64,000 bases of DNA from Christensenella massiliensis (GTDB lineage: Bacteria > Bacillota > Clostridia > Christensenellales > Christensenellaceae): assembly GCA_900155415.1 (NCBI GenBank), contig LT700187.1:1922001-1986000 (forward strand), in the 5' to 3' direction. Of this stretch, positions 56,892-64,000 are shown one piece after another. The first letter of the stretch is position 1; each line of letters opens with the position of its first letter. A program made the translations under genes and the position numbers. The notes beneath the pieces are model-generated. The model was not told the DNA's origin, did no database searches, and saw only the letters and a list, made by a program, of their open reading frames with translations.

Positions 56892-57326
56892 ATGGATATA
56901 ATCAAAATGTCGAACAAACACATTGATGAATGTGTGGATTTATTTATTGATGTGTTCACAAAAGCTCCATGGCATGATACATATAGTTCCAGAAAACAGG
57001 TAGTGAGTTTTTTCCAAAATTACATGACAAACAATTATTTTGTGGGCTATGTTTTGAAAGAAGAAAGCAGTATTATTGCTCTGAGCATAGGAATGAAAAA
57101 ACCGTGGATTAACGGTATGGAATACTATATCGACCAATTTTGCGTAAAATCAGACTTGCAAGGGAAAGGAATTGGAAGTTACTTTCTGAAATTAATTGAA
57201 TACGAAATACAGAATGAAAAAATGAATGCGATTATACTAAATACCGAAAGCGGATTTCCATCTGAAAACTTCTACCTAAAAAACGGCTTTCAATTAGTTG
57301 ATGGGCTTATTACCCTTATAAAATAA
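56892..57326 (+). CDS. GNAT family N-acetyltransferase
   Basis: 144 aa. Acetyl-CoA loop in VKSDLQGKGIGSYFLKLIE (about residue 90), C-terminal FPSENFYLKNGF. Substrate unknown. AT-rich relative to the flanking mob genes, suggesting separate origin. Its placement with ANT(6) makes antibiotic modification possible but unproven. Confidence 0.85.
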   Translation: MDIIKMSNKHIDECVDLFIDVFTKAPWHDTYSSRKQVVSFFQNYMTNNYFVGYVLKEESSIIALSIGMKKPWINGMEYYIDQFCVKSDLQGKGIGSYFLKLIEYEIQNEKMNAIILNTESGFPSENFYLKNGFQLVDGLITLIK

Positions 57327-57364
57327 AAATCATTAATTTATCATACAGACAAGGGGAGGATAGC

Positions 57365-58165
57365 ATGGCTCTAACAATTCAAGAACGCCTAAAAGATTTG
57401 CGTGTAGAGCGTGGCTTAACGCTGGAACAACTTGCGGAGCAGACCCATCTCTCCAAGTCTGCGCTGGGCAGCTATGAAGCGGAGGACTTCAAGGACATCA
57501 GCCACTATGCCATTATCAAGCTGGCAAAGTTTTACGGCGTGACCGCCGATTATCTGCTGGGGCTGTCCGAAACCAAAAATCACCCAAACGCCGATCTTGC
57601 AGACCTGCATTTGAGTGATGGCATGATAGAACTATTGAAAAGCGGGCTGGTGGACAATTCTCTTTTGTGTGAGCTGGCGACACACCCGGATTTTCCCCGG
57701 CTCATGGCCGACCTTGAAATCTATGTGAACGGCATAGCGGGAAAGCAGGTGCAGAGCGCAAACGCCATTGTGGACGCTGTGAGTGCAACGATTATGAAAC
57801 AACACAATCCCGGCTTGACTGACCCGCAGCTGCGACAGCTTATCGCCGCCCACATTGACGACGACAGCTTTTGCCGCTATGTGATACAGCAGGACATAAA
57901 CAAGATAGCCTTTGACCTGCGGGAAGCGCATAAGAACGATTTTTTCAGCGTCCCGGAGGACAACCCGCTGGAAGATTTCTTGCAGACCGCCGAGGAAACC
58001 GCCAGAGAGGACAGCGACCCGGAGCAAGCGGCTTTGGCGTTTATCTGTAAGCGGCTCAAGTTAAACTATGGGAAACTGTCAGAGGAAGAAAAGAAGTGGT
58101 TGAAAAAGATTGCACAGAAATCGGATTTGCTGAAAAATCCAAAGCCCCAGCGGGGAAGAAAGTAG
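57365..58165 (+). CDS. XRE family regulator of element I
   Basis: 266 aa: N-terminal HTH (LTLEQLAEQTHLSKSALGSYE) and a long C-terminal helical domain of unknown ligand. This architecture is frequent in clostridial mobilizable elements. AGGGGAGG lies 7 nt before the ATG. GC content is like the mob genes and unlike the GNATs on either side. Confidence 0.88.
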   Translation: MALTIQERLKDLRVERGLTLEQLAEQTHLSKSALGSYEAEDFKDISHYAIIKLAKFYGVTADYLLGLSETKNHPNADLADLHLSDGMIELLKSGLVDNSLLCELATHPDFPRLMADLEIYVNGIAGKQVQSANAIVDAVSATIMKQHNPGLTDPQLRQLIAAHIDDDSFCRYVIQQDINKIAFDLREAHKNDFFSVPEDNPLEDFLQTAEETAREDSDPEQAALAFICKRLKLNYGKLSEEEKKWLKKIAQKSDLLKNPKPQRGRK

Positions 58166-58285
58166 GAGAACAGAAAATCAAGATTTGGAGTGGTGAACTA
58201 TGAAACTATTTGATTGGGGTGGGAGAGAATAAAGACATACTTCTTTGATGAACCGGACTATAAAATTTAAGGAGAGCAAGGAAGT

Positions 58286-58819
58286 ATGAACACAATAAAG
58301 TTAAGACCAATCATTACCGTTGAAGAAAAAAACACATTTGTAAGTGAAATACAAGAGGCTTTTCAAATTTCTTATGTGTCAGAGTTTGGAGAATTTGAAA
58401 AGCAAGTTCTTCCTGCGGAAGATATAGAAGAATCTTTTAACGCAAAAGGCGCTGAAGCATATATCGCAGAAATTGACGGAGAAAGAATCGGCGGAGCGGT
58501 CATTGTTATAGATGATAAGACCGGCTACAACTCACTTCACCTTTTGTATGTGAAATCAAGCGCACAAAATGCTGGAAACGGATTTAAGATATGGAAAGCG
58601 ATTGAAGAACTACATCCTGAAACAAAAATTTGGGAGACGCATACCCCATATTACGATAAGCGAAACATTCATTTTTATGTAAATCGTTGTGGTTTTAAGA
58701 TTGTAGAATTTTTTAATCCGAAGCACAAAGACCCACACCAAATAGGTGAAACCGCAGGCAACATTCCAAAAGAGAACAATTATTTCTTTAGATTTGAAAA
58801 AGAAATGAAATCCAGATAG
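58286..58819 (+). CDS. GNAT family N-acetyltransferase
   Basis: 177 aa. Acetyltransferase core (YIAEIDGERIGGAVIVI, LHLLYVKSSAQNAGNGFKIW, HFYVNRCGFKIVEFF); the pyrophosphate loop SAQNAGNG is a looser fit to Q/RxxGxG. Ribosome site AAGGAGAG. Substrate unknown. Confidence 0.82.
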   Translation: MNTIKLRPIITVEEKNTFVSEIQEAFQISYVSEFGEFEKQVLPAEDIEESFNAKGAEAYIAEIDGERIGGAVIVIDDKTGYNSLHLLYVKSSAQNAGNGFKIWKAIEELHPETKIWETHTPYYDKRNIHFYVNRCGFKIVEFFNPKHKDPHQIGETAGNIPKENNYFFRFEKEMKSR

Positions 58820-58855
58820 TAATTTATCGGAGAGATAGCAAAGCCAGCCGAGCCA

Positions 58856-58900
58856 GTCAACGGTCAAGATGAACGGCGCATTTCATTCGCCGCCGTTGAC
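58856..58900. repeat. Hairpin shared with element II
   Basis: GTCAACGG (58856-58863) pairs with CCGTTGAC (58893-58900). The 5' arm and following GTCAAGATGAACGGC are identical or covarying with the hairpin at 23278-23314, and similarity continues about 50 nt downstream (GGGCA..CAAGGCGG). Confidence 0.65.
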
Positions 58901-58988
58901 AGTCCCGCCCGTCTTTGCTAAAGGGCAATCAAGGCGGGAAAGCCCTAAAATGGTTTCACACCTATTTCAATAATTGGAGGAGATAAAA

Positions 58989-59855
58989 ATGAGATCAGAA
59001 AAGGAAGTTTATGATATTGTTTTGAATTTTGCAAAAACAGATAAACGCATTCGCATGGTTACTTTGGAAGGATCTAGAACAAATACAAATATTCCGCCTG
59101 ATGATTTTCAGGATTTTGATATTACTTTTTTTGTTACGGATATGGACAGCTTCACAAGTGATGATAAATGGCTAGATATATTTGGTGAAAGGTTGATTCT
59201 GCAAAAGCCGGAAGATATGGAATTATTTCCAGCTGTAGAAAAGGGATTTTCATATTTAATGCTGTTTACTGATGATGTTAAGATAGATTTAACTTTGCTG
59301 CCGCTGGAACTGATAGACGAGTATTTTACATGGGATAAACTGGTAAAGTTACTGTTGGATAAAGACAACCGTATCGTAAAGCCGCCAATACCAACGGATA
59401 TAGACTACCACTTGCAGAAGCCTACTCAAAGAATGTTTGACGATTGCTGTAATGAATTTTGGAATACTACAACATATGTAGTAAAGGGCTTATGCCGCAA
59501 AGAAATTCTTTTTGCTATTGACCATATGAATGATATAGTACGAAAAGAATTGCTTCGCATGATTTCCTGGCTGATTGGTATCAAACAGGGATTTCATTTC
59601 AGTTTGGGAAAAAACTATAAATTTATGAAGCAATATGTCCCAGAGGAATTGTGGGAACGACTTATGTCCACTTATAATATGGATTCCTATCCCCATATGT
59701 GGGAATCCTTTGAACAATGTATGGCATTGTTCCGGGAGGTTTCGTCAGAAGTGGCATGCCAGTTGGATTACCAGTATCCACTATATGATGAAAAAATCAG
59801 TAATTATGTGATTCGGCAAAAGAAAAAATATGGCATTGAATATGATAACAAATAA
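58989..59855 (+). CDS. ant(6): Aminoglycoside 6-adenylyltransferase ANT(6)
   Basis: 288 aa. Transfers AMP to the 6-hydroxyl of streptomycin. VTLEGSRTNTNIPPDDFQD is the nucleotidyltransferase start, DFDITFFVTD and KIDLTLLPLEL carry the metal aspartates, and FDDCCNEFW, AIDHMND and GKNYKFMKQY match the ANT(6)-I family closely. ATG 58989 follows GGAGG. The most specific functional cargo of element I; allele type not assigned. Confidence 0.93.
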   Translation: MRSEKEVYDIVLNFAKTDKRIRMVTLEGSRTNTNIPPDDFQDFDITFFVTDMDSFTSDDKWLDIFGERLILQKPEDMELFPAVEKGFSYLMLFTDDVKIDLTLLPLELIDEYFTWDKLVKLLLDKDNRIVKPPIPTDIDYHLQKPTQRMFDDCCNEFWNTTTYVVKGLCRKEILFAIDHMNDIVRKELLRMISWLIGIKQGFHFSLGKNYKFMKQYVPEELWERLMSTYNMDSYPHMWESFEQCMALFREVSSEVACQLDYQYPLYDEKISNYVIRQKKKYGIEYDNK

Positions 59856-60448
59856 AATTTTTTCAATCGAAAAAATTTATTTTGATTATTCAATTTTGAA
59901 AAACTGAATACCTCAAAATCAGAAAGAGCGCGGACAAGCACTTTGAGGGATTGGCCGCCTTGTCCACCCATTCAGTGGGACGGCGGGTGGCGGTCAAGGC
60001 CGGGTGTAAACCCGTTCATTTCAGCCTTGACGGTTACCCGCTGTCCTGTTACTTTTCCGGGAGTGTAGCCACAACTTCGGGACACTTTGTCCACAAGTCA
60101 GAGCGTAGGACGAAGAACGGGGGCGTTCATATACGCCCTGTCTGCTGGCGAAAACAGACCTGCGCTTGCGGCTCCACGCCACACAAGCACAGCCCTGTTT
60201 TCCTGCCGCTTCAAATGCCCTTGCCCTCCCCGGCGGCAACGGCATTTTCACGGCAACGCCGACAGAGCGTATAACACACTACACTTTGCTTCGCAAAGTC
60301 GTGTGCCAAATGGGGGCGTTGCCCCCTTTGGAAACCCCCACAAGAAAAGGCGGTACGCTACCCCTCCACGGGGCGCATACCGCCTTTTCTTGTTATCCAG
60401 CCCTCCGGCTGTATCGGTTGAGCAAAAGTCAGCGTGGGATTGGTGTGG
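59856..60448. other. Non-coding right arm of element I
   Basis: 593 bases with no supported gene and several hairpins: about 60075-60098, GGGGGC-GTT-GCCCCC (60312-60326) and the strong 60341-60392 palindrome. Could hold oriT or relics. Confidence 0.5.
60341..60392. repeat. Strong palindrome near the right end of element I
   Basis: CAAGAAAAGGCGGTA (60341-60355) and TACCGCCTTTTCTTG (60378-60392) are exact inverses (15 bp), with a further CCCC/GGGG pairing inside. Possibly a bidirectional terminator insulating the element or part of a transfer origin. Confidence 0.65.
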
Positions 60449-60469
60449 TATCTTTATCTAAGCGATACC
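60449..60469 (-). repeat. Right end repeat of element I
   Basis: Inverse of the left end repeat with three mismatches; next base pair CC is the proposed crossover, then host XRE sequence. Confidence 0.8.
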
Positions 60470-60579
60470 CCCTGCTCCCATTTAGAGATCGTTTGCCGCA
60501 CCACATTCAGCTTGACGGCAAGCTCTTCCTGTGAGAGTCCCTTTGATTTTCTGATCGCTTTTATATTGGCATTTAACAT
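60454..60579 (-). pseudogene. N-terminal part of the XRE regulator split by element I
   Basis: ATG at 60579, then IKAIRKSKGLSQEELAVKLN and RQTISKWEQG. The frame then leaves the gene into element DNA (VSLR) and stops. This is the missing first half of the fragment at 51968-52366. It could still make a 41-aa half HTH. Confidence 0.85.
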
Positions 60580-60706
60580 TAAGAATCCCTTCTTTCTTTC
60601 AGTCTTTGCGGCTATTGTATAAGGAACTGACCATTGCTACAAGCAACGCATATTAACATTCCGGAATTGAAACAAGAAAAAAAACGCTTATCAAGCGGTT
60701 TTTACC

Positions 60707-60997
60707 TTATATATCATCTTTTCGCAGCCGCTCTACCAATTCGGTTACGATTCTTACGTCATCATCTGACAACCCTTTTACATTGATACTTGGCTCTTTG
60801 CTATAGCCTAAAAGATAATCTGTTGACGTATGGTATAGATGCGCAAATTTTAGAAGTATTTTATAAGATGGCAAACGGTGCGTTACTTCATACGAACTAA
60901 CCATAGACTTTGAAATGCCTAAACGTTCCGCAACCTGTTGTTGTGTTAGATTATGGTTTTTTCGCAATTCTTTTAATCTTTCGTTTAACTGGTTCAT
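60707..60997 (-). CDS. Small XRE family regulator
   Basis: 96 aa: HTH (LTQQQVAERLGISKSMVSSYE) and a short C-terminal helix (VRIVTELVERLRKDD). Similar small regulators control mobile or stress genes. Divergent from the next gene. Confidence 0.87.
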   Translation of the reverse strand: MNQLNERLKELRKNHNLTQQQVAERLGISKSMVSSYEVTHRLPSYKILLKFAHLYHTSTDYLLGYSKEPSINVKGLSDDDVRIVTELVERLRKDDI

Positions 60998-61123
60998 GGC
61001 TTACCTCACAAACATTCTAAAAGAAATATGTACCTAATAGGAGTACACGAAAATATATATAAGTTGACTATTGCGCTGATTTTATATAGAATTAAAGAAG
61101 AATACTGATAGTGAGGAAGAAAC

Positions 61124-61429
61124 ATGAAAAAGTATATTGATGATCTGAAAAGGAAATATGCAACGCGGTATATAATAAGCAAACAAGAATACGATGCCGC
61201 GAAGCGAAAGACAATGGAAAAAGAATTTTGGGAATCCTATGAAGAAGATGCAGGGGAGTACTATTATTTGGAATACCCTAATGACGCAGAATTGAAAGCT
61301 ATGATTTTAGATGACAGGTTAGGGGAAATATCAAACGATATTAAATTTTTTAAGAATCTTACAATTGCTGGAATGGTGATTGTTGCCATCAGATTTATTA
61401 TATGGTTGTTCGAGATATTGCCATCATAA
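61124..61429 (+). CDS. Small membrane protein, uncharacterised
   Basis: 101 aa: highly charged helical N-terminal part (DDLKRKYATRYIISKQEYDA) and a C-terminal membrane segment (LTIAGMVIVAIRFIIWLFEI). GAGGAAG before the ATG. Next to, and divergent from, a small XRE gene; no family recognised. Confidence 0.65.
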   Translation: MKKYIDDLKRKYATRYIISKQEYDAAKRKTMEKEFWESYEEDAGEYYYLEYPNDAELKAMILDDRLGEISNDIKFFKNLTIAGMVIVAIRFIIWLFEILPS

Positions 61430-61633
61430 ATAGGATAAAAGCTACGCTGCTGGGGATGATTAGCGGGATTTTCAAGTCTTTCTTTCCTGCTTTTCACTTA
61501 TGGTTATATATGCCGTATAGCTCTTTTTGTAGGATAATGAAAAAGAAAATTCCTATATTTTATAGGAATTTATCTTTTTATATATTTGTCTTTTCAGATT
61601 AGAGCAATTTATTCTTTGATTCAGATGTTACTA

Positions 61634-61672
61634 ATAAAAAAACTGCCTGAAACCCTTTGTTCAAGCAGTTTT
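61634..61672 (-). terminator. Terminator of the tRNA cluster
   Basis: On the minus strand ACTGCTTGAA pairs with TTTCAGGCAGT (one mismatch or bulge) followed by TTTTTTTATT, just past tRNA-Lys. Confidence 0.75.
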
Positions 61673-61673
61673 C

Positions 61674-61749
61674 TGGTGACCCACCGGAGACTCGAACTCC
61701 GGACACCTTGATTAAAAGTCAAGTGCTCTACCACCTGAGCTAGTGGGTC
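61674..61749 (-). tRNA. tRNA-Lys (anticodon TTT)
   Basis: Acceptor GACCCAC/GTGGGTC, anticodon stem CTTGA/TCAAG with loop CTTTTAA (TTT), T-loop TTCGAGT, discriminator A, encoded CCA. Confidence 0.95.
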
Positions 61750-61827
61750 GTCTATATGAGACGTGAACTATTATATCATAACTGCAAAAGTATGTATAGT
61801 CTTTTTTCTTTCGCAGAAATTTTTTTT

Positions 61828-61902
61828 TGGCTGGGGTAGCAGGATTTGAACCTACGAATGCTGGAATCAAAATCCAGTGCCTTACCGCTTGGCGATACCC
61901 CA
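61828..61902 (-). tRNA. tRNA-Gln (anticodon TTG)
   Basis: Acceptor TGGGGTA/TACCCCA, anticodon stem CTGGA/TCCAG with loop TTTTGAT (TTG), T-loop TTCAAAT, discriminator G, encoded CCA. Confidence 0.95.
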
Positions 61903-61923
61903 ACGCTCAAGATAAAAGAAAAA

Positions 61924-62001
61924 TGGGGTGAGTAGTGGGATTCGAACCCACGACCTCCAGGGCCACAACCTGGCGCTCTAACCAACTGGGCTATACCCAC
62001 C
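61924..62001 (-). tRNA. tRNA-His (anticodon GTG)
   Basis: Acceptor GTGGGTA/TACTCAC with the His-specific extra G-1 opposite C73, anticodon loop TTGTGGC (GTG), encoded CCA. Confidence 0.95.
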
Positions 62002-62019
62002 ATGTCCTTATTATCTTTC

Positions 62020-62096
62020 TGGCGCGCCTGAAGGGATTCGAACCCCTGACACACGGCTTAGAAGGCCGTTGCTCTATCCAACTGAGCTACAGGCGC
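62020..62096 (-). tRNA. tRNA-Arg (anticodon TCT)
   Basis: Acceptor GCGCCTG/CAGGCGC, anticodon stem ACGGC/GCCGT with loop CTTCTAA (TCT), T-loop TTCGAAT, discriminator G, encoded CCA. First gene of the minus-strand cluster. Confidence 0.95.
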
Positions 62097-62152
62097 ATAG
62101 CACTTGCGGCACAACGTTTTTAAAACATTCCAGCCTCGGCTGACAATTAAAA

Positions 62153-62181
62153 ATTATAGCAAACAGCCCATTAAAAGTCAA
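62153..62181 (-). promoter_or_regulatory. Promoter of the tRNA cluster
   Basis: Minus strand TTGACT (complement of 62176-62181), 17-nt spacer, TATAAT (complement of 62153-62158), about 55 nt before tRNA-Arg. The rest of the 62097-62411 gap holds a TATAAT at 62350-62355 before the glycosyltransferase but no clear -35. Confidence 0.8.
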
Positions 62182-62411
62182 TTGCTTTTCTATGATTTCC
62201 TAAGCGAAAAACGATATATTCCTGCTTTATCCTATTTTTAACGTTTTATTCTCAGGGCTTTCCGGTTATATTAAAGCGGTAATCCGGCATCTTGCCGAAG
62301 TTAATGAAATGTTCAAAATTTACGTATGGAATTAGACACATTACCGTGCTATAATTTGGACTTGTGTGAAAAAGTCGGTTCCGCGAACCACATGGCGAAG
62401 GAGGTCTTAAC

Positions 62412-63689
62412 TTGCTATCATTCATTACTAACTTCAATCTGGCGATGTTTATACTTTTCACCGCGCTTTATTCTTATCAAGCGATTTATGTTGTGATCGC
62501 CCTGTTTAAAAAACCGAAAAAGCCTGAAAAGGCATTGAAGAATCATCATTTCGCCGTATTGATCGCGGCTCGCAATGAAAGCGCTGTGATCGGTCAGCTG
62601 ATCAGCAGTATCAAAAAACAGAAATATCCACAGGATAAAATCGACATTTTTGTAGTCGCCGATAACTGCACAGATGATACGGCCGATGTTGCACGAGAGG
62701 CAGGGGCGACTGTTTATGAGCGCTATAATAAAAAATATATCGGAAAGGGTTATGCTTTAAGCTTTGCCCTTAATGCAATCAAACGCGATTACGGAAAGGA
62801 TGCCTTTGAGGGTTATTTCGTATTCGATGCCGATAATCTGCTCGATGAAAACTATGTTGCCGAAATGAACAAATTATTCGATAAAGGCTATCGTGTGCTC
62901 ACCTGTTATCGCAATTCAAAGAATTATGGCACGAATTGGATATCGGCAGGGTATTCCTTATGGTTCCTGCGCGAATCCAAATATCTCAACAACCCGCGCA
63001 TGATGCTGAAAACGAGCTGTGCGATATCGGGGACTGGCTTCCTGATCCATAATGATATCATACAGAAGAACAATGGATGGAAGCATCATCTGCTGACGGA
63101 AGACATTGAATTTTCTGTGGATAGTATTATCCATGGAGAGACGATCGGCTATTGCGGAGATGCTAAAATTTATGATGAGCAGCCCTGTACATGGAAGCAA
63201 TCGTGGACACAGCGTCTTCGGTGGTCCAAAGGTTTCTATCAGGTGCTTGGAAAGTATGTAAAGGGTCTTGTGAAAGGATTTACAGTAGATAGGCGCTTTG
63301 CATGCTATGATATGTTTATTACGATCGCGCCGGCGATTTTTGTTTCCCTTGCCAGTATTTTGGTAAATGCCTGCTTTCTTGTAAACGGTATGATGAATTC
63401 CAGCTTTTATCTGCAGCATTTGATTTTTTCGACTACGACGTCCGCTATTTTGACGTCTCTGTTTAATTTCTACATCATGCTCTATTTGGTTGGACTCATC
63501 ACGACGATTACGGAGTGGAAAGAGATACATGATACTAGTCCGGTCAAAAAAGTATTGTATACATTTTCTTTTCCGTTTTTCATTCTGACCTATATCCCGA
63601 TCTCGATCGCAGCGTTATTCAAGAAAATCGGCTGGGACCCGATACCGCATAATATTTCAAAATCGATCGAAGATTTTGAACGTCCTTGA
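62412..63689 (+). CDS. Membrane-bound family 2 glycosyltransferase
   Basis: 425 aa. N-terminal membrane segment, cytoplasmic GT-A domain with VADNCTDDT, FDADN (DxD), TEDIEFS and QRLRW (Q-x-x-R-W), then three or four C-terminal membrane segments. This is the processive-type GT2 layout (cellulose/hyaluronan synthase-like), so it probably extends or exports a polysaccharide or glycolipid. TTG start after AAGGAGG. Monocistronic. Confidence 0.9.
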   Translation: MLSFITNFNLAMFILFTALYSYQAIYVVIALFKKPKKPEKALKNHHFAVLIAARNESAVIGQLISSIKKQKYPQDKIDIFVVADNCTDDTADVAREAGATVYERYNKKYIGKGYALSFALNAIKRDYGKDAFEGYFVFDADNLLDENYVAEMNKLFDKGYRVLTCYRNSKNYGTNWISAGYSLWFLRESKYLNNPRMMLKTSCAISGTGFLIHNDIIQKNNGWKHHLLTEDIEFSVDSIIHGETIGYCGDAKIYDEQPCTWKQSWTQRLRWSKGFYQVLGKYVKGLVKGFTVDRRFACYDMFITIAPAIFVSLASILVNACFLVNGMMNSSFYLQHLIFSTTTSAILTSLFNFYIMLYLVGLITTITEWKEIHDTSPVKKVLYTFSFPFFILTYIPISIAALFKKIGWDPIPHNISKSIEDFERP

Positions 63690-63699
63690 CCGCAATGTG

Positions 63700-63739
63700 A
63701 AAAAGCTGTCCGATGCCTAAGGGGCAGGACGGCTTTTTA
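63700..63739 (+). terminator. Terminator of the glycosyltransferase gene
   Basis: AAAGC-GTCC/GGAC-GCTTT stem with single bulges, loop containing TGCC/GGCA, then TTTTT. Confidence 0.75.
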
Positions 63740-63805
63740 TATTACGGGCGGCAGCCGATATCGATAGAATCAGAGGAGCAAAAATTTTTGTTCAGCCCTA
63801 TTGAT

Positions 63806-63834
63806 TTGACAGCCATGGCCCTGCGTGATACAAT
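63806..63834 (+). promoter_or_regulatory. Promoter of the leader and DMT gene
   Basis: TTGACA (63806-63811), 17-nt spacer, TACAAT (63829-63834); about 20 nt before the structured leader. Confidence 0.8.
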
Positions 63835-63850
63835 CAAAATAAAATTTATG

Positions 63851-63912
63851 ATTACGGTTTCATTCGGGTGAACACCTACCGCAGACAAAAGGTTTTTTGT
63901 TTGCGGTTTTTT
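63851..63912 (+). promoter_or_regulatory. Riboswitch-like leader with an overlapping terminator
   Basis: A compact hairpin CGGT-TTCA/TGAA...ACCG (63855-63881) uses ACCG, whose CCG is also the 5' end of the following terminator CCGCA...TGCGG (63879-63906) plus TTTTTT. The two folds exclude each other, the layout of a transcriptional ON switch. Compact two-hairpin switches before membrane exporters include guanidine-IV, but I cannot confirm the class by eye. Confidence 0.5.
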
Positions 63913-63933
63913 GTTCTGGAGGGAGGAGATTCT

Positions 63934-64000
63934 ATGTGGAATATGCTTTGGCCGATTTTGCTTGTTGTAGGAGCAAATACATTCTATAATATCAGCACAA
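63934..64000 (+). CDS. DMT/EamA-like membrane protein, 3' truncated by window end
   Basis: Only 22 residues are visible (MWNMLWPILLVVGANTFYNI...), a hydrophobic first membrane segment with the look of small clostridial EamA-type transporters. GGAGGGAGGAG precedes the ATG. The leader upstream suggests ligand-dependent expression. Family call is tentative. Confidence 0.55.
   Translation, partial: MWNMLWPILLVVGANTFYNIST

Larger units (their letters stand above)
52370..60469. mobile_element. Element I: 8.1-kb mobilizable serine-recombinase element with ant(6)
   Basis: Ends are a 21-bp inverted repeat with 18 matches: GGTATCACATAG... at 52370-52390 and its inverse at 60449-60469. CC lies just outside both ends (52368-52369, 60470-60471) as the likely crossover dinucleotide. 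Deleting 52370-60469 plus one CC copy restores the XRE reading frame (GAG CAG GGA TTG TCA). It encodes a serine recombinase, small TnpW-like protein, MobV relaxase, RepA-N-like protein, VLP-domain protein, XRE regulator, two GNATs and ANT(6). The integration is at a protein gene. Confidence 0.88.

Overview
The window looks like about 64 kb of chromosome from an anaerobic Bacillota bacterium, most likely a gut Clostridia member. The evidence is Gram-positive divisome genes (sepF, divIVA, a yggS/ylmE homologue), an RqcH homologue, a pyr operon with a PyrR-type attenuator and the PyrK/PyrD class 1B pair, a DUF4364 protein, a choloylglycine-hydrolase-family enzyme, strong AGGAGG ribosome sites with frequent GTG/TTG starts, and two mobilizable elements built around large serine recombinases. 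I cannot fix the genus from the sequence.

Layout. 1-11.3 kb: 3' part of valS, a short folC, DUF4364, tRNA-Val, a penicillin V acylase/bile salt hydrolase-family enzyme, a PurF-like protein lacking the glutaminase cysteine, and a MarR-controlled heterodimeric ABC exporter. 11.3-13.8 kb: gene-poor, with a small double-glycine-leader-like zinc-ribbon peptide, tRNA-Gln(CTG), a decayed gene and an XRE regulator. 13.8-21 kb: eno, an acyl-CoA synthetase, lgt, pncB and a membrane-anchored beta-propeller protein.

21.04-29.17 kb: element II, a serine-recombinase element bounded by an 11-bp inverted repeat. It sits inside what was one bidirectional terminator, whose two arms now flank it. Its cargo is a complete zinc-uptake operon: a Fur/Zur-type regulator, a small membrane protein, a ZnuA with a ZinT domain nested inside it, ZnuC, ZnuB and a lipoprotein. 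Its mobC is cut short and no relaxase remains.

29.2-51.9 kb: ordinary chromosome. It carries an AI-2E-family exporter, gdhA, an anti-anti-sigma/anti-sigma/sigma operon, the divisome cluster with lspA and rluD, the PyrR leader and pyrR-pyrP-pyrC-pyrF-carA-pyrK-pyrD-pyrE (no carB or pyrB), rqcH with an unknown partner, rph-rdgB-yfcE, and a GntR regulator.

52.37-60.47 kb: element I, 8.1 kb, with 21-bp imperfect inverted ends and a CC junction dinucleotide. It splits a membrane-anchored XRE regulator gene, and both halves survive on either side. It encodes a serine recombinase, a MobV relaxase, a short RepA-N-type protein, a cysteine-rich VLP-domain protein, two GNAT acetyltransferases, an XRE regulator and an ANT(6)-type aminoglycoside adenylyltransferase. 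60.6-64 kb: a small XRE protein, a tRNA cluster (Arg-His-Gln-Lys on the minus strand), a family 2 glycosyltransferase, and a promoter plus riboswitch-like leader in front of a DMT-type membrane protein cut by the window end.

The most interesting items are the mobile zinc-uptake island with its nested ZnuA-ZinT protein and structured znuA leader, the exactly definable ends of both elements, a covarying hairpin shared by the two elements, and the riboswitch-like leader at the right edge.
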